This document shows, one piece after another, positions 48,939 to 58,323 of a DNA stretch of 64,000 nt. The stretch spans positions 62,001 to 126,000 of the forward strand of contig NZ_PJCH01000010.1 of the NCBI RefSeq assembly GCF_002943565.1, given 5' to 3'. Source of the stretch: Hyphococcus luteus. GTDB taxonomy: Bacteria > Pseudomonadota > Alphaproteobacteria > Caulobacterales > Parvularculaceae. Positions within the stretch are counted from its first letter, which is position 1. Each line of letters begins with the position of its first letter. The notes beneath the pieces were generated by a model. It was not told where the DNA came from. It was given only the letters and a program-made list of their open reading frames with translations, and did not search any database. A program made the position numbers and the translations under genes.

Positions 48939-50729
48939 TTAAAGCGCGGCGATCTCCGGATAGGTTTTCCGGCCGCCGATCCAGGCGTTCTTGAAGAGCG
49001 CGCCGGCGTATTTCGCCGCCGATTTATCGCCCTCGCGCTTGTAGGTTTCGGTAAGCCCGTAAAGCACCCAGGCATTGTTGGGCGACTCGGTCAGCGCTTC
49101 GAGGAAGAGCTGTTCGGCGCGTTCGATATCGCCGGCCTGCAGCACCATCCCGGCGAGCGTCTGCTTCGCCGGATAATACCAGAAAGGCGGCTCCGTATAG
49201 GGAAGCGCCTCCTGCAGGGCGACGGCTTCTTCCATGGATTCGACTGCCGTGCTGAAATCGCCTTCAGCCGCGCTCGCCCGGGCGATGACCGTAAGGCGGG
49301 CGATGTTGAGAATATCCGTAGCCGGAACGCCGCCTTCCACAAGCGCGGAAAGGTCGGCTTCGGCGACCAGTTTCGAAATGGCTTCGGCTTCTTTCATGGC
49401 GGCGTCGGCGTCGCCGAGTTTCGCGTAAGCCTCGCCGCGCGCATAAAGCCATGCGCCTTTAAGGAAGGGCGAGCCTTCGCCCGGCGCGTCCAGCTGTAGA
49501 ATGTCGGCCGGATCGCCGAACTGCACCATGGTGAAATAAGGCGCCGCCTTGATCGGCTGCACCCAGGGCGCAGCCGACGCCATTTCGGCGGGAAGCTTTT
49601 CGTCGAGCCGTTCGGCCATGGACAGCGCGGTGGCGCCGTCGCCGGCCATTTGCGCCGAGGTCATCGCGAAATGGATGTTGTGCGTGTAATAGCCGTACTC
49701 ATAGAGCATCGAGGCGTCGGCCGTGTCGAGATAGGCCTGATCGATGTCGACAGCACGGATATTGTGCTCCAGCGAGTCCTTGAAACGCCCGACGCGATAG
49801 TAAGTGTGCGACGGCATATGCGTGAGGTGGCCGAGGCCCGGCGCGAGGCCCGCCAGCCGGTCCGCATGCTCCGCCGCGCGGTAAGGATTGCGCGAGGCTT
49901 CGGTGATGTGGATGTAGAGATGAATCGCCGCAGGCCAGTCGGGATTGCGCGCCAGAACGCCTTCGAGAAGCGAAATCGTGCGCGCGGTGCGGCCCTTCGG
50001 CGTGCGGCCGCCGTCGGTCCAGTAATCCCAGGCTTGCGTGTCCATATTGGCTTCCGCCGCGAGCGCGGCGATGAAGTCGTCGTCCGGGTAGTCTTTCACG
50101 ACGTCGGCCATGGCGTCGGCGAAAGCGTTGTCGAGCTTGGAGCGGTCTTCCGGCTGAACTTCGGCGTAACGATAGCCGAGCGCGTTGATCAGCGCCTGTT
50201 CCTTTTCGCTGGCTTTATCGCGCAGCGAGAGCGCTTTGTTGACGGCCTCCCAGGCGGGCGTCACCGCTTCTTCGAACATCGGCGCGTTGATGTTGGGGCC
50301 GAGCGCAAAGGCTTCGCCCCAATAGCACATGGCGCAATCGGGATCGATTTCCTGCGCCCGTTTGAACGCCTTCACCGCCTCGCTATGATTGAAGTTGTAG
50401 GTATGAGCGAGACCCTGGTCGAACCAGGCCTGGGCTTCCGGCTTCGCCGTCGTGACGGCGTAGCTGATCGCGCCGAGATTGGAGCGCAGCATTGGAACGC
50501 CCGTGTCTTTTTCAGCGCCCGATGCGGCGTAGGCCTTGGCGGCGCTGATGAAAAAGGCGCGGCGTTTGGCGAGCCCGTCGGGATTGTCGCCGCAGAGCGT
50601 GCGCGCGATCAGCAACGGATTGAGGAACGGCGCAGCCGCTTCCCTGTCGTCCGCCATCCGGGTCTTGAGACTGACGCCGCCAAGGGCGACGGCCGCTGCG
50701 GCGGCGCCCAGCAATAATTTGGTTTTCAT
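48939..50729 (-). CDS. TPR-repeat exported protein
   Basis: A 596-residue protein with an N-terminal signal (MKTKLLLGAAAAAVALGG) and tetratricopeptide repeats (for example SEAVKAFKRAQEIDPDCAMCYWGEAFALGPN). The CxMCYWGEA motif marks a widespread bacterial TPR family. Further repeats occur near FKDSLEHNIRAVDIDQ and in the last 100 residues (IERAEQLFLEALTESPNNAW). Start at 50729 has a GGGGAG site. It likely scaffolds proteins in the periplasm. Single gene, divergent from xseA. Confidence 0.88.
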   Translation of the reverse strand: MKTKLLLGAAAAAVALGGVSLKTRMADDREAAAPFLNPLLIARTLCGDNPDGLAKRRAFFISAAKAYAASGAEKDTGVPMLRSNLGAISYAVTTAKPEAQAWFDQGLAHTYNFNHSEAVKAFKRAQEIDPDCAMCYWGEAFALGPNINAPMFEEAVTPAWEAVNKALSLRDKASEKEQALINALGYRYAEVQPEDRSKLDNAFADAMADVVKDYPDDDFIAALAAEANMDTQAWDYWTDGGRTPKGRTARTISLLEGVLARNPDWPAAIHLYIHITEASRNPYRAAEHADRLAGLAPGLGHLTHMPSHTYYRVGRFKDSLEHNIRAVDIDQAYLDTADASMLYEYGYYTHNIHFAMTSAQMAGDGATALSMAERLDEKLPAEMASAAPWVQPIKAAPYFTMVQFGDPADILQLDAPGEGSPFLKGAWLYARGEAYAKLGDADAAMKEAEAISKLVAEADLSALVEGGVPATDILNIARLTVIARASAAEGDFSTAVESMEEAVALQEALPYTEPPFWYYPAKQTLAGMVLQAGDIERAEQLFLEALTESPNNAWVLYGLTETYKREGDKSAAKYAGALFKNAWIGGRKTYPEIAAL

Positions 50730-50927
50730 AAAACTCCCCATGGGTTTCTCGAATATGGTTCGTCGCCGTCCTTTGCGAACGGCGTGTTGCGCGCTGCCTA
50801 GGCCGGGGCCCTGCGCAAGAACACTGACTTTGGTTAGGGTCCGGCGCCGCAATTCGGCGGATCGTTCTAAGTCCCAGCCCCGCCGCGCCGCTTATCTGCG
50901 CTTCCGAAACATGCTTTAACACGGCCC

Positions 50928-52382
50928 ATGAGTGAAAAGAATATCGGCAATCTCCGCGAATACACGGTTTCCGAGCTTTCCGGCGCGGTCAAACGCACCA
51001 TCGAGGACACGTTCGGCCTTGTCCGGGTGAAGGGGGAGCTGGGCCGCGTCACCCGCGCCGCCTCGGGCCATGTCTATCTCGACCTGAAAGATGAAAAAGC
51101 CGTCATCTCCGGGGTGATGTGGAAGGGCATGGCCGCAAGGCTCGCCATCAAGCCCGAACAGGGGATGGAGGTGGTGGCGACGGGCCGCATGAGCACCTTT
51201 CCCGGCCAGTCGCGCTATCAACTGATCATCGATTCGCTCGAACCCGCCGGCGTCGGCGCCCTGATGGCGCTCTTCGAAGAGCGCAAGAAAAAGCTCGCCG
51301 CCGAGGGCCTGTTCGCGCCGGAGCGCAAACGGCCGCTGCCTTTCCTGCCGAAAGTGATCGGCGTCGTCACCTCGCCCTCGGGCGCGGTCATTCGCGACAT
51401 CCTGCATCGCCTGCGCGAGCGCTTCCCCCGCCATGTCATCGTCTGGCCGACCCTCGTCCAGGGACGCGGCGCGGAGGAGAAAATCGTCGAAGCGATCCGC
51501 GGCTTCAACGCGCTTCGGCCCGGCGGCGATATTCCGCGTCCGGACGTTCTGATCGTCGCGCGCGGCGGCGGTTCGCTGGAAGACCTCTGGTGCTTCAATG
51601 AGGAAATGGTCGCGCGCGCCGCGGCGGCGAGCGAAATTCCGCTGATCTCGGCGGTGGGCCATGAGACAGACACGACCTTGATCGATTACGCGTCGGACAA
51701 GCGCGCGCCGACGCCGACCGCGGCGGCGGAATTCGCCGTTCCGGTGCGCGCTGAGCTCTTGGCCGAAGTCCTTAACAAGGAGCGCCGCTTTACCGGCGCC
51801 GTGACGCGGATGTTCGAAACCCGGCGTTCGGCGCTTGTCTCCGCCGCGCGCGGGTTGGGGCGACCGGAAGATATTCTGGGCGCGGCGACGCAGCGTCTCG
51901 ACCGCGCCTCGGACCGGTTGCGCTCGGGGCTTCGCGGCAGGCTCGATACGGCGCTCACCGCTTTGGCGCGCGCCAGCGGACGGCTGACCCCCGGCCTTCT
52001 CGCCGCCGGGTTCGGCCAGCGCGAGCATAAGATCGGCGTTCTCTGGTCGCGCATCGAGACCCGCACCGAGCGCATCGTCGCCGACCGGGGCTCGCGGCTT
52101 CAGGCCTCGGCGCGGATGCTGGCGGCGGTCTCTTACGAAAGCGTTCTTGAGCGCGGCTTTGCGCTGGTGCGCGCTAAGGACGGGACGCTTTTGCGCCGGG
52201 CGGGGGATGCGGCGGAAGGCGCGGGCGGCGAAATCCAGTTCGCCGATGGCGTGCGCGCTGTTCATTTCGATGGGGCCGCGCCTTCAAAAAGCCCGAAAAG
52301 TCCCGCAAAATCAGCGTCTCAAAAGGAGACGCCGAAACCGGACGAGGCGGGCAAGCCGCGCCAGCCCCGGCTTTTCGACTAA
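50928..52382 (+). CDS. xseA: Exodeoxyribonuclease VII large subunit
   Basis: A 484-residue nuclease subunit. The OB-fold N-terminus (YTVSELSGAVKRTIEDTFG, VYLDLKDEKAVISGVMWKG) is followed by the catalytic domain with GVVTSPSGAVIRDI, ARGGGSLEDLWCFNEE and AVGHETDTTLIDYASD (PTPTAAAE). The long coiled C-terminus binds XseB. ATG at 50928. The small subunit is 40 kb away. DUF2093 follows, the usual alphaproteobacterial arrangement. Confidence 0.96.
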   Translation: MSEKNIGNLREYTVSELSGAVKRTIEDTFGLVRVKGELGRVTRAASGHVYLDLKDEKAVISGVMWKGMAARLAIKPEQGMEVVATGRMSTFPGQSRYQLIIDSLEPAGVGALMALFEERKKKLAAEGLFAPERKRPLPFLPKVIGVVTSPSGAVIRDILHRLRERFPRHVIVWPTLVQGRGAEEKIVEAIRGFNALRPGGDIPRPDVLIVARGGGSLEDLWCFNEEMVARAAAASEIPLISAVGHETDTTLIDYASDKRAPTPTAAAEFAVPVRAELLAEVLNKERRFTGAVTRMFETRRSALVSAARGLGRPEDILGAATQRLDRASDRLRSGLRGRLDTALTALARASGRLTPGLLAAGFGQREHKIGVLWSRIETRTERIVADRGSRLQASARMLAAVSYESVLERGFALVRAKDGTLLRRAGDAAEGAGGEIQFADGVRAVHFDGAAPSKSPKSPAKSASQKETPKPDEAGKPRQPRLFD

Positions 52383-52455
52383 GCGCCGCTTTGACGAGAC
52401 GCGCCCCGGCGCGGTAGGAATTCACGAGCGATAAGGAAAGGCGCGAGCGTAAACA

Positions 52456-52677
52456 GTGAACCCGTTTGACTCCTTCGGTCCCGACGACGAGGCGGTGCTC
52501 GATTATGACGACGCCGAGTTTCATGTGGTGAAGCCGGGCGCCTATGTCGTCTGCGCCGTCACCGGCGCGCGCATTTCCCTGAAAGCGCTGCGCTACTGGA
52601 ATGTGGACAAGCAGGAGCCCTATGCCGACGCCGCCGCGGCGATGAAGGGGTTCGGACTGAAGGGACACGCCGAATGA
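52456..52677 (+). CDS. DUF2093 domain protein
   Basis: A 73-residue conserved alphaproteobacterial protein: FHVVKPGAYVVCAVTGARISLKALRYWNVDKQEPY is the diagnostic stretch. Function unknown. GTG start at 52456. ATGA overlap with the M23 peptidase gene, so translation is coupled. It is a standard neighbour of xseA. Confidence 0.9.
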   Translation: MNPFDSFGPDDEAVLDYDDAEFHVVKPGAYVVCAVTGARISLKALRYWNVDKQEPYADAAAAMKGFGLKGHAE

Positions 52678-53693
52678 AAACTGCTTTCGCCGCGCTTATA
52701 GCCCTTGCTTTCGCCGCGCCTGCTGTCGCGCAGGACGCGAAGAACACCGATCAAGTTGAAGAAGCGGAAAATCTGCTTCCCCCGGCCGGATCGAAAGTCG
52801 GCAATATCTCCGGCGATGACGGCAAAGCCTCGCTCGCCCGCCGCGCCAATTACGCCGAGGCGATGAACGAGGTCGCCGAGCGCCAGAAAGTGTTCGCCGG
52901 GGAGCCTGTGCATTTCACCCTGGACGGGTCCTTCGCCCAGGGCGGGCTTCTTTTCGGCCAGACCGAAATCGGCGCGACGGCGAAGCTCGACGGCGATGAG
53001 GTGATGGTCGACGATGACGGCCGCTTCATTCTCGGCTTTGGCCGCGATGCGGCGCCGACCGCGCTCCTTGTGGTGACCCTGCCGGACGGAACCGTGGAGC
53101 GCCGCGCTATCGAAATCGAGGACCGGGAGTTCCCGACCCAGCGCATTGACGGGCTCGACCAGTCCAAGGTCTCCGGCTTCACCGAAGAGCAGCTCGCCAA
53201 GATCGCCAAGGATAGCGCGCTCAAAAAAGCCGCCCGCCAGGAGACGCAGCGCATCGCCGACTGGTCGGTGGGCTTCGACTGGCCGGTGACGGGCCGGATT
53301 TCCGGCGTCTTCGGCTCCCAGCGCATTTTGAATGGCGAGCCCAAGCGGCCCCATTCGGGCCTCGACATCGCCGCGCCGGCGGGCACGCCGATTCACGCCC
53401 CCGCGCCGGGGATCGTGCGCCTCGCCGAGACCGGCATGTATTTCGAAGGCGGGCTCGTTTTGCTCGACCATGGCCACTGGCTTGAAAGCGCCTTCCTGCA
53501 CATGTCCCGGATCGACGTGGAGCCGGGCCAGCGGGTGGAAAAAGGCGATGTCATCGGCGCTGTGGGCGCCACGGGCCGCGCCACGGGGCCCCATCTCCAC
53601 TGGAGCATCAAGTGGAAGGGCATGCTGGTCGACCCCCAGTTGACGCTCGACCCGCTTGAACCGGTGAAAGCCGCGGCTTCCGCCGGAAAATAG
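52674..53693 (+). CDS. M23 family metallopeptidase
   Basis: A 339-residue secreted peptidase. Sec signal (MKTAFAALIALAFAAPAVAQ), a beta-rich pro-region, and the M23 (LytM) domain: HSGLDIAAPAGTPI (zinc His and Asp), ESAFLHMSRIDV and the GPHLHWSIKW motif (HxH). These enzymes cut peptide cross-bridges of peptidoglycan in the periplasm. Translationally coupled to DUF2093. Some family members are only activators, but all zinc residues here are kept. Confidence 0.93.
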   Translation: MKTAFAALIALAFAAPAVAQDAKNTDQVEEAENLLPPAGSKVGNISGDDGKASLARRANYAEAMNEVAERQKVFAGEPVHFTLDGSFAQGGLLFGQTEIGATAKLDGDEVMVDDDGRFILGFGRDAAPTALLVVTLPDGTVERRAIEIEDREFPTQRIDGLDQSKVSGFTEEQLAKIAKDSALKKAARQETQRIADWSVGFDWPVTGRISGVFGSQRILNGEPKRPHSGLDIAAPAGTPIHAPAPGIVRLAETGMYFEGGLVLLDHGHWLESAFLHMSRIDVEPGQRVEKGDVIGAVGATGRATGPHLHWSIKWKGMLVDPQLTLDPLEPVKAAASAGK

Positions 53694-53716
53694 GGCGAAA
53701 ATTCATAACTTTGTAA

Positions 53717-53733
53717 TTGACAATCATTATTAA
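53717..53733. promoter_or_regulatory. Fur-type box upstream of bfd-bfr
   Basis: TTGACAATCATTATTAA resembles the Fur consensus core and the feoA site (TTGAGAATCATTTTCAA); 13 of 17 positions match between the two. It lies about 65 bases before bfd. Iron storage and uptake genes thus probably answer to the same regulator. Confidence 0.65.
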
Positions 53734-53798
53734 CTGACCCATCTTTTGCGAGCCGGTCGCAATTCTCTGCGCCGGATTGAAGGATCGGGAACGCCCAC

Positions 53799-53990
53799 AT
53801 GTATGTGTGCATCTGCAACGCGCTGAAGGACCGGGAGCTTTCCGAGGCCGCCAATGACGCGCGCAATGTCGCCGAGGTGTTCCGCCGCTGCGGACGCCGC
53901 CCGCAATGCGGCAAGTGCCTTCCCGATGTGGCGCAGATCATCGAAGACGGCCGCGCGGCCGAAAACCCGGCGCCGCTCGCCGCCGAATAA
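53799..53990 (+). CDS. bfd: Bacterioferritin-associated ferredoxin
   Basis: A 63-residue [2Fe-2S] protein with ligands C4, C6, C37 and C40 (MYVCIC at the start and QCGKC) plus an extra Cys31. Bfd reduces the ferric core of bacterioferritin so that iron can leave. ATG at 53799 with no strong ribosome site. Directly upstream of bfr. Confidence 0.93.
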   Translation: MYVCICNALKDRELSEAANDARNVAEVFRRCGRRPQCGKCLPDVAQIIEDGRAAENPAPLAAE

Positions 53991-54109
53991 GCCTCCCAGT
54001 TGAGAGTCGTTTGCGCCTGAAGGGCGATTTTTTGCGCAAGTGCGAGTCGCTTGCAAAGATTATCCTTGGACGCGCGTGTTCAATCCCTATCCTGCGCAAA
54101 GATTCTTTG

Positions 54110-54159
54110 GCCGCATTTTCTTAACGCGAACCGGCATCCGCTTCGCTTGAAAATGCGGC
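54110..54159 (+). promoter_or_regulatory. Nested stem-loop in the bfr leader
   Basis: GCCGCATTTTC (54110-54120) pairs perfectly with GAAAATGCGGC (54149-54159). Inside, GCGAA (54125-54129) pairs with TTCGC (54142-54146). The structure ends about 8 bases before the AAAAGGAG ribosome site of bfr (GTG at 54185). It may affect translation, RNA stability or read-through from bfd. Confidence 0.65.
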
Positions 54160-54184
54160 GGCGATTCAAAAGGAGAGAGATTCC

Positions 54185-54664
54185 GTGAAAGGCGACCAAA
54201 AGGTCATCGATTATCTCAACAAGGCGCTGAAGCTCGAGCTCACCACCGTCAACCAGTATTTCCTGCATGCGCGCATGTTGAAAGACTGGGGCTTCGACCG
54301 GCTGGCCAAAGTCGAATATGACGAGTCCATCGATGAAATGAAGCATGCGGACGAATTGATCGAACGCATCCTGTTTCTCGAAGGGCTTCCCAATGTCCAG
54401 GATCTCGACAAGGTCTATATCGGTGAAACGGTCAAGGAGATGCTCGAATGCGACCTCAAGGCCGAACAGCGCGCCCATCCGCTTTATAAGGAGGCGATCG
54501 CCTATTTCGAGAGCGTCAGCGATTTTGTGAGCCGCGCCATTCTCGTGCGCATCCTCGAATCCGAGGAAGAGCATATCGACCATCTCGAAACCCAGCTCGG
54601 CCTGATCGAGAAGGTGGGCGAACAGAACTATCTGCAATCGCAGATGCACAAGCACGACGAATGA
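54185..54664 (+). CDS. bfr: Bacterioferritin
   Basis: A 159-residue heme-containing ferritin that stores iron in 24-mers. Ferroxidase residues E18, E51 and H54 and the heme ligand Met52 are in [10 protein letters not shown] and [12 protein letters not shown], and the second pair lies in [12 protein letters not shown] and [20 protein letters not shown] start at 54185 after an AAAAGGAG site. A stem-loop precedes it. Its stop overlaps the start of the Kazal lipoprotein gene (ATGA). Confidence 0.96.
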   Translation: MKGDQKVIDYLNKALKLELTTVNQYFLHARMLKDWGFDRLAKVEYDESIDEMKHADELIERILFLEGLPNVQDLDKVYIGETVKEMLECDLKAEQRAHPLYKEAIAYFESVSDFVSRAILVRILESEEEHIDHLETQLGLIEKVGEQNYLQSQMHKHDE

Positions 54665-54999
54665 TGCTGCGCGCCGCCGCTCTCTTGCTGTTCTTTTTCG
54701 CCGCCGCCTGCGCGAGCGTCGAGGAGGAGCCGGAAGCCCCGGTCGCGGGCGAGACCGGCGGCATGTGCGGCGGCCTCGCCGGCTTCCAGTGCGAGGCGGA
54801 GGGCGATTACTGCGCCATGGCGGCGGGCGCCTGCAAGGACGTGGCGGACGCCTCGGGCGTGTGCACGCCGCGTCCCGAAATGTGCACCATGGAATACCGC
54901 CCTGTCTGCGGCTGCGACGGCAAGACCTATGGCAACCCTTGCGGCGCGGCGGCGGCGGGCGTCAGCGTCTCCTATCCGGGGGAATGCGTCGCGGAATAA
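54661..54999 (+). CDS. Kazal-type protease-inhibitor lipoprotein
   Basis: A 112-residue lipoprotein: signal peptide with lipobox AAAC (Cys17), a short acidic linker, a Cys-rich middle ([18 protein letters not shown]) and a Kazal domain at the C-terminus ([16 protein letters not shown], then YPGEC). Kazal domains block serine proteases. The ATGA overlap with bfr couples the two. A convergent overlap of 28 bases with the lpxL-type gene follows. Target protease unknown. Confidence 0.88.
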   Translation: MMLRAAALLLFFFAAACASVEEEPEAPVAGETGGMCGGLAGFQCEAEGDYCAMAAGACKDVADASGVCTPRPEMCTMEYRPVCGCDGKTYGNPCGAAAAGVSVSYPGECVAE

Positions 55000-55946
55000 G
55001 CCTCTTCCTTCGGCCACCTTCTGTGGAACCACAGCCACTGGCCGGGATTGGCGCGGATGTCCGCTTCCAGCGCTTCGTTGATTTTCAGGGTCAGCGCCTC
55101 GACATCGGCGCCCATATCGCCCGACGGCGTAAAGTCGAGCGGGTCGTGCACCGTAAAGCGGAAATGCGCGCCTTTAAGGCGCACAAGGCTGATCTGGATC
55201 ACTGGCGTTTCGTATTTCAACGCGAGGCGCGCCGCCGCCGGCGCCGTCATGGCGGGCAGCCCCATGAACGGCACCGAAATCCCGCTATTGAGTTTCTGAT
55301 CCACCAGCATGGCGAGCGAGCGGCCCTCTTTCAGCGCGTCGACAAGCGCGCGTCCGCCGCGCTTTCCTTTCGGCACCTGGCGGCGCGACATCACCTTGCC
55401 GCGCTGCTTGATGATCATCTCGTCCGTCAGCGGATTGTTCGCCGCGCGATAGACGAAACTGTAATCGAGGCCGGCGCGATTGAGGATCGACGGGATCAGC
55501 TCCCAATTGGCGAAATGCGGCGCAAAGAGAATGACCGGCTTGCCGCCGGCGATGATCGCGTCGAGCTTTTCCTTGCCGATCATTTCGACGCGGCCGTTTG
55601 TTTCGAATTCGCGCAGCTCGCTTAGGTGGACGAACTCCGCCGCCGTGCGCGCGACATTCTCCCAGATGTCTTTCGTGACGGCGCGAACCTTCTCTTCCGG
55701 CCAGTCCGGGAAGACAAGGCGCAGATTGTTTTCCGCCTTGCGCGAGACGGGCCGGATCATTGGGCCGACCATTCGCATGGTTTTGCCCGCGACAGCGGAG
55801 GCGGCGTCGACGCCCAGAATTTTGAAAAAGCCCGTCAGGCCGAGCGCGGCGGCGTATTCGAGCCGGTGCAGCAGCGTCACCGGCTTGTCGCGCCGCTCGG
55901 GCAGCGCGATCGCTTCACTCCCGCTCGGGGCCCGCGCCTCGCTCAT
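54972..55946 (-). CDS. Lipid A biosynthesis lauroyl acyltransferase (HtrB/LpxL-like)
   Basis: A 324-residue inner-membrane acyltransferase. The catalytic motif HFANWELIP (HX4E, about residues 143-148) follows VILFAPHF, with GRSLAMLVDQKLNSG for the second block. It adds a secondary acyl chain to the Kdo-lipid A precursor. Overlaps lpxK by 4 bases (ATGA); the order lpxL-lpxK-waaA on the minus strand forms one operon. Confidence 0.92.
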   Translation of the reverse strand: MSEARAPSGSEAIALPERRDKPVTLLHRLEYAAALGLTGFFKILGVDAASAVAGKTMRMVGPMIRPVSRKAENNLRLVFPDWPEEKVRAVTKDIWENVARTAAEFVHLSELREFETNGRVEMIGKEKLDAIIAGGKPVILFAPHFANWELIPSILNRAGLDYSFVYRAANNPLTDEMIIKQRGKVMSRRQVPKGKRGGRALVDALKEGRSLAMLVDQKLNSGISVPFMGLPAMTAPAAARLALKYETPVIQISLVRLKGAHFRFTVHDPLDFTPSGDMGADVEALTLKINEALEADIRANPGQWLWFHRRWPKEEAYSATHSPG

Positions 55947-56953
55947 GATTGGCCGCCTTCCTCTCCGGGGCTTTTGATAAGACCCGCGAGGCGCTGCTTC
56001 AACGCTTCTCTGTCCGAGACCTGCATGGCGACGGGCAGCGCCAGAATATCCTCCCGGAAGGCCGGCGGCAGGCGCACATGGTCCTTTTCCGTGCAGATGA
56101 GCCGCGCTTTCTGGCGCGCCGCGTCCTTCATGAGATGCTCAAGTTCGATTTCGGTGAAGGGATGGTGATCGGGAAAGGCGATGCGCCTGGCGAGCGTGAA
56201 GCCGGCCTCTTCAAGCGTCCGGAAAAATTTCTCCGGCCGGCCGATCCCCGCAAAGGCGATGACGCGTTCCGGGGCGGGCGCGCCTTCGGCTTCAAGCCAG
56301 GCGGCCATGTCGGCGCCGTCAGGTTTTTCCGAAGGCCCGGCTTTTACGGCGACGACAATGTCTGCGCGCGCTTTCGCGCGGGACGGGCTTTCGCGGTAGG
56401 GCCCGGCGGGAAACAGCGCGCCGTTGGTCTGCGCGTCTTCTTCGCCGATAAGGAGGATGGAAAGATCCTTGGCGAGACTCGGATTTTGAAAGCCGTCATC
56501 CATGATGATGACTTGCGCGCCTGTCTTCGCGGCGCGCCTTGCGCCGGCAGGCCGGTCCCTCGAAACGATGACAGGCCCGTGGCGCGCCAGCAGCAAAGCC
56601 TCGTCGCCGACGCTGTAAGCGGTGTGTTTGGCGGGATCGACGGTGAGCGGTCCGCCGAGCGCGCCGCCATAGCCGCGGGTCAGGAAGACGGGGGCGACGC
56701 CCGCTTCGCGCAAAAGCGCGGCGGCGAGAATCGCAAACGGCGTTTTGCCCGCGCCGCCCAGGGTCGCATTGCCGACGCAGATGACAGGGAGCGACGCTTT
56801 CGCCGGTTTCGTCATCGCCCAGCGCAGGCGGTGTCCCGCCTGATAAATCCACGCGGCGGGCGTCAGCAAGGCGGCAAGGGCGCGCGCGGTTGGCGTGTCT
56901 GTACGCCAGAACCAGGGCTCGCGCATCATGCGCCCGGTCTCGCCCCCGCTCAT
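55943..56953 (-). CDS. lpxK: Tetraacyldisaccharide 4'-kinase
   Basis: A 336-residue membrane-linked kinase that phosphorylates lipid A disaccharide at the 4' position. P-loop GNATLGGAGKTP (residues 61-72) and the IIMDDGFQNPSL segment are diagnostic. ATG overlaps the waaA stop (ATGA). Full length. Confidence 0.95.
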   Translation of the reverse strand: MSGGETGRMMREPWFWRTDTPTARALAALLTPAAWIYQAGHRLRWAMTKPAKASLPVICVGNATLGGAGKTPFAILAAALLREAGVAPVFLTRGYGGALGGPLTVDPAKHTAYSVGDEALLLARHGPVIVSRDRPAGARRAAKTGAQVIIMDDGFQNPSLAKDLSILLIGEEDAQTNGALFPAGPYRESPSRAKARADIVVAVKAGPSEKPDGADMAAWLEAEGAPAPERVIAFAGIGRPEKFFRTLEEAGFTLARRIAFPDHHPFTEIELEHLMKDAARQKARLICTEKDHVRLPPAFREDILALPVAMQVSDREALKQRLAGLIKSPGEEGGQS

Positions 56954-58254
56954 GCGGCGGCCACGCTCTTTTCAAGATGCGGGTCGAGCGCCTTGCAGAC
57001 ATCGCCGAGAATGCGTTCGGCCCCGTCTTCGGCCGCTTTCTGCGCCGCCATGGTCATGGCGCTGCGGGTCTTGGCGTCGGCGAAAAGCCGGCGCACGGCG
57101 GAGGCGATTTCCCGGTCGTTTCTCACCAGCGCGGCGCCGCCGGTCTTGCGCATTTCGCGATAGGTCTCGACGAAGTTGAAGACATGCGGCCCGTGCAGGA
57201 TCGCCGCGCCGAGGCGGGCGGGCTCCAGCGGATTGTGTCCGCCCTTGTCCACGAGGCTGCCGCCGACGAAACTGACATTGCACAGCCGGTAGAAAAGCCC
57301 GAGTTCGCCCAGCGTGTCGGCGATGTAAATATCCGTATCCGGACCGACCGGATCGCCGGCGGCGCGGCGCGCGGGCTTAAGGCCTTGCGCTTCGCACAGC
57401 GCCGCCACGTCGTCCCCGCGCGTCGGGTGGCGCGGCGCGATAATGGTGAGAAGGTCCGGAAACTCCGCCTTCAGCATTTTCGCCGCGGCGAGAATGGTTT
57501 CCTCTTCGCGCGGGTGCGTGCTCGCCGCCAGCCAGCGCGTGCGCGGGCCGATTTTGCTTTCGAGATCGGCAAGGGCGGCCTCGTCGGCGGGCAGCGGCGG
57601 GGCGGCGTATTTGAGATTGCCGAAAGTCTCGACGCTGCGCCCGGACAGGATCGAGAGGCGCTCGGCGTTTTGCGGATCCTGCGCGACGATGACGTCGAAG
57701 GAGGAGAGGATGAAGCGAATGGCGTTGGGCTGGCGGCGCCAGTCCTCGAAGGAGCGCGGCGAGATGCGGCCGTTGACGAGCGCCATGAAGCGGGTTTTCG
57801 CGCGCGCCCCGAGAACGAGATTCGGCCAGAATTCCGATTCGACGAAGAGCGCCGCATCGGGTTTCCAGTGATCGAGAAAGGCGTCGACATAGTCCGGATG
57901 ATCGAGAGGGATGAACTGGTGAAAGGCGCCGGCGGGCAGGCGCTCCTCCATCAGTTTCGCCGAGGTCACGGTGCCTGTGGTGACGAGAAAGGCGCAGTCG
58001 GGATGGGCGGCCTTGAGGCGCTCTACCAGCGGCAGGACGGAAAGCGATTCGCCGACGCTCGCGCCATGGATCCAGACCAGCGGTCCGTCGGGGCGGGCGC
58101 GGCCCGCATGGCCTTTGCGCTCCTCGATGCGCGCGGGGTCCTCCTTGCCGGCCCTGAGGCGGCGCTTCAGCGCGAAAGAGGCGACGGGCGCGCCGACGCG
58201 GCTCACCGTGCGGTAGATTTTAAGGCCAAGGGGTTCGCGGGCGGAAAGGTTCAT
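56950..58254 (-). CDS. waaA: 3-deoxy-D-manno-octulosonic acid transferase
   Basis: A 434-residue GT-B glycosyltransferase that adds Kdo to lipid IVA at the inner membrane. The N-terminal LVWIHGASVGES (acidic and catalytic region), WPNLVLGARAKTRFMALVNGRIS and C-terminal SFVGGSLVDKGGHNPLEPARLGA (nucleotide site) are typical. First gene of the waaA-lpxK-lpxL operon; ATG at 58254. Confidence 0.95.
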   Translation of the reverse strand: MNLSAREPLGLKIYRTVSRVGAPVASFALKRRLRAGKEDPARIEERKGHAGRARPDGPLVWIHGASVGESLSVLPLVERLKAAHPDCAFLVTTGTVTSAKLMEERLPAGAFHQFIPLDHPDYVDAFLDHWKPDAALFVESEFWPNLVLGARAKTRFMALVNGRISPRSFEDWRRQPNAIRFILSSFDVIVAQDPQNAERLSILSGRSVETFGNLKYAAPPLPADEAALADLESKIGPRTRWLAASTHPREEETILAAAKMLKAEFPDLLTIIAPRHPTRGDDVAALCEAQGLKPARRAAGDPVGPDTDIYIADTLGELGLFYRLCNVSFVGGSLVDKGGHNPLEPARLGAAILHGPHVFNFVETYREMRKTGGAALVRNDREIASAVRRLFADAKTRSAMTMAAQKAAEDGAERILGDVCKALDPHLEKSVAAA

Positions 58255-58323
58255 CGGCGGCGTTCAGTCTTCTTTTCCATCGCGCCGGCCGGCGCATTTC
58301 CATTTTGCGCGTTCCGCGCGGGG

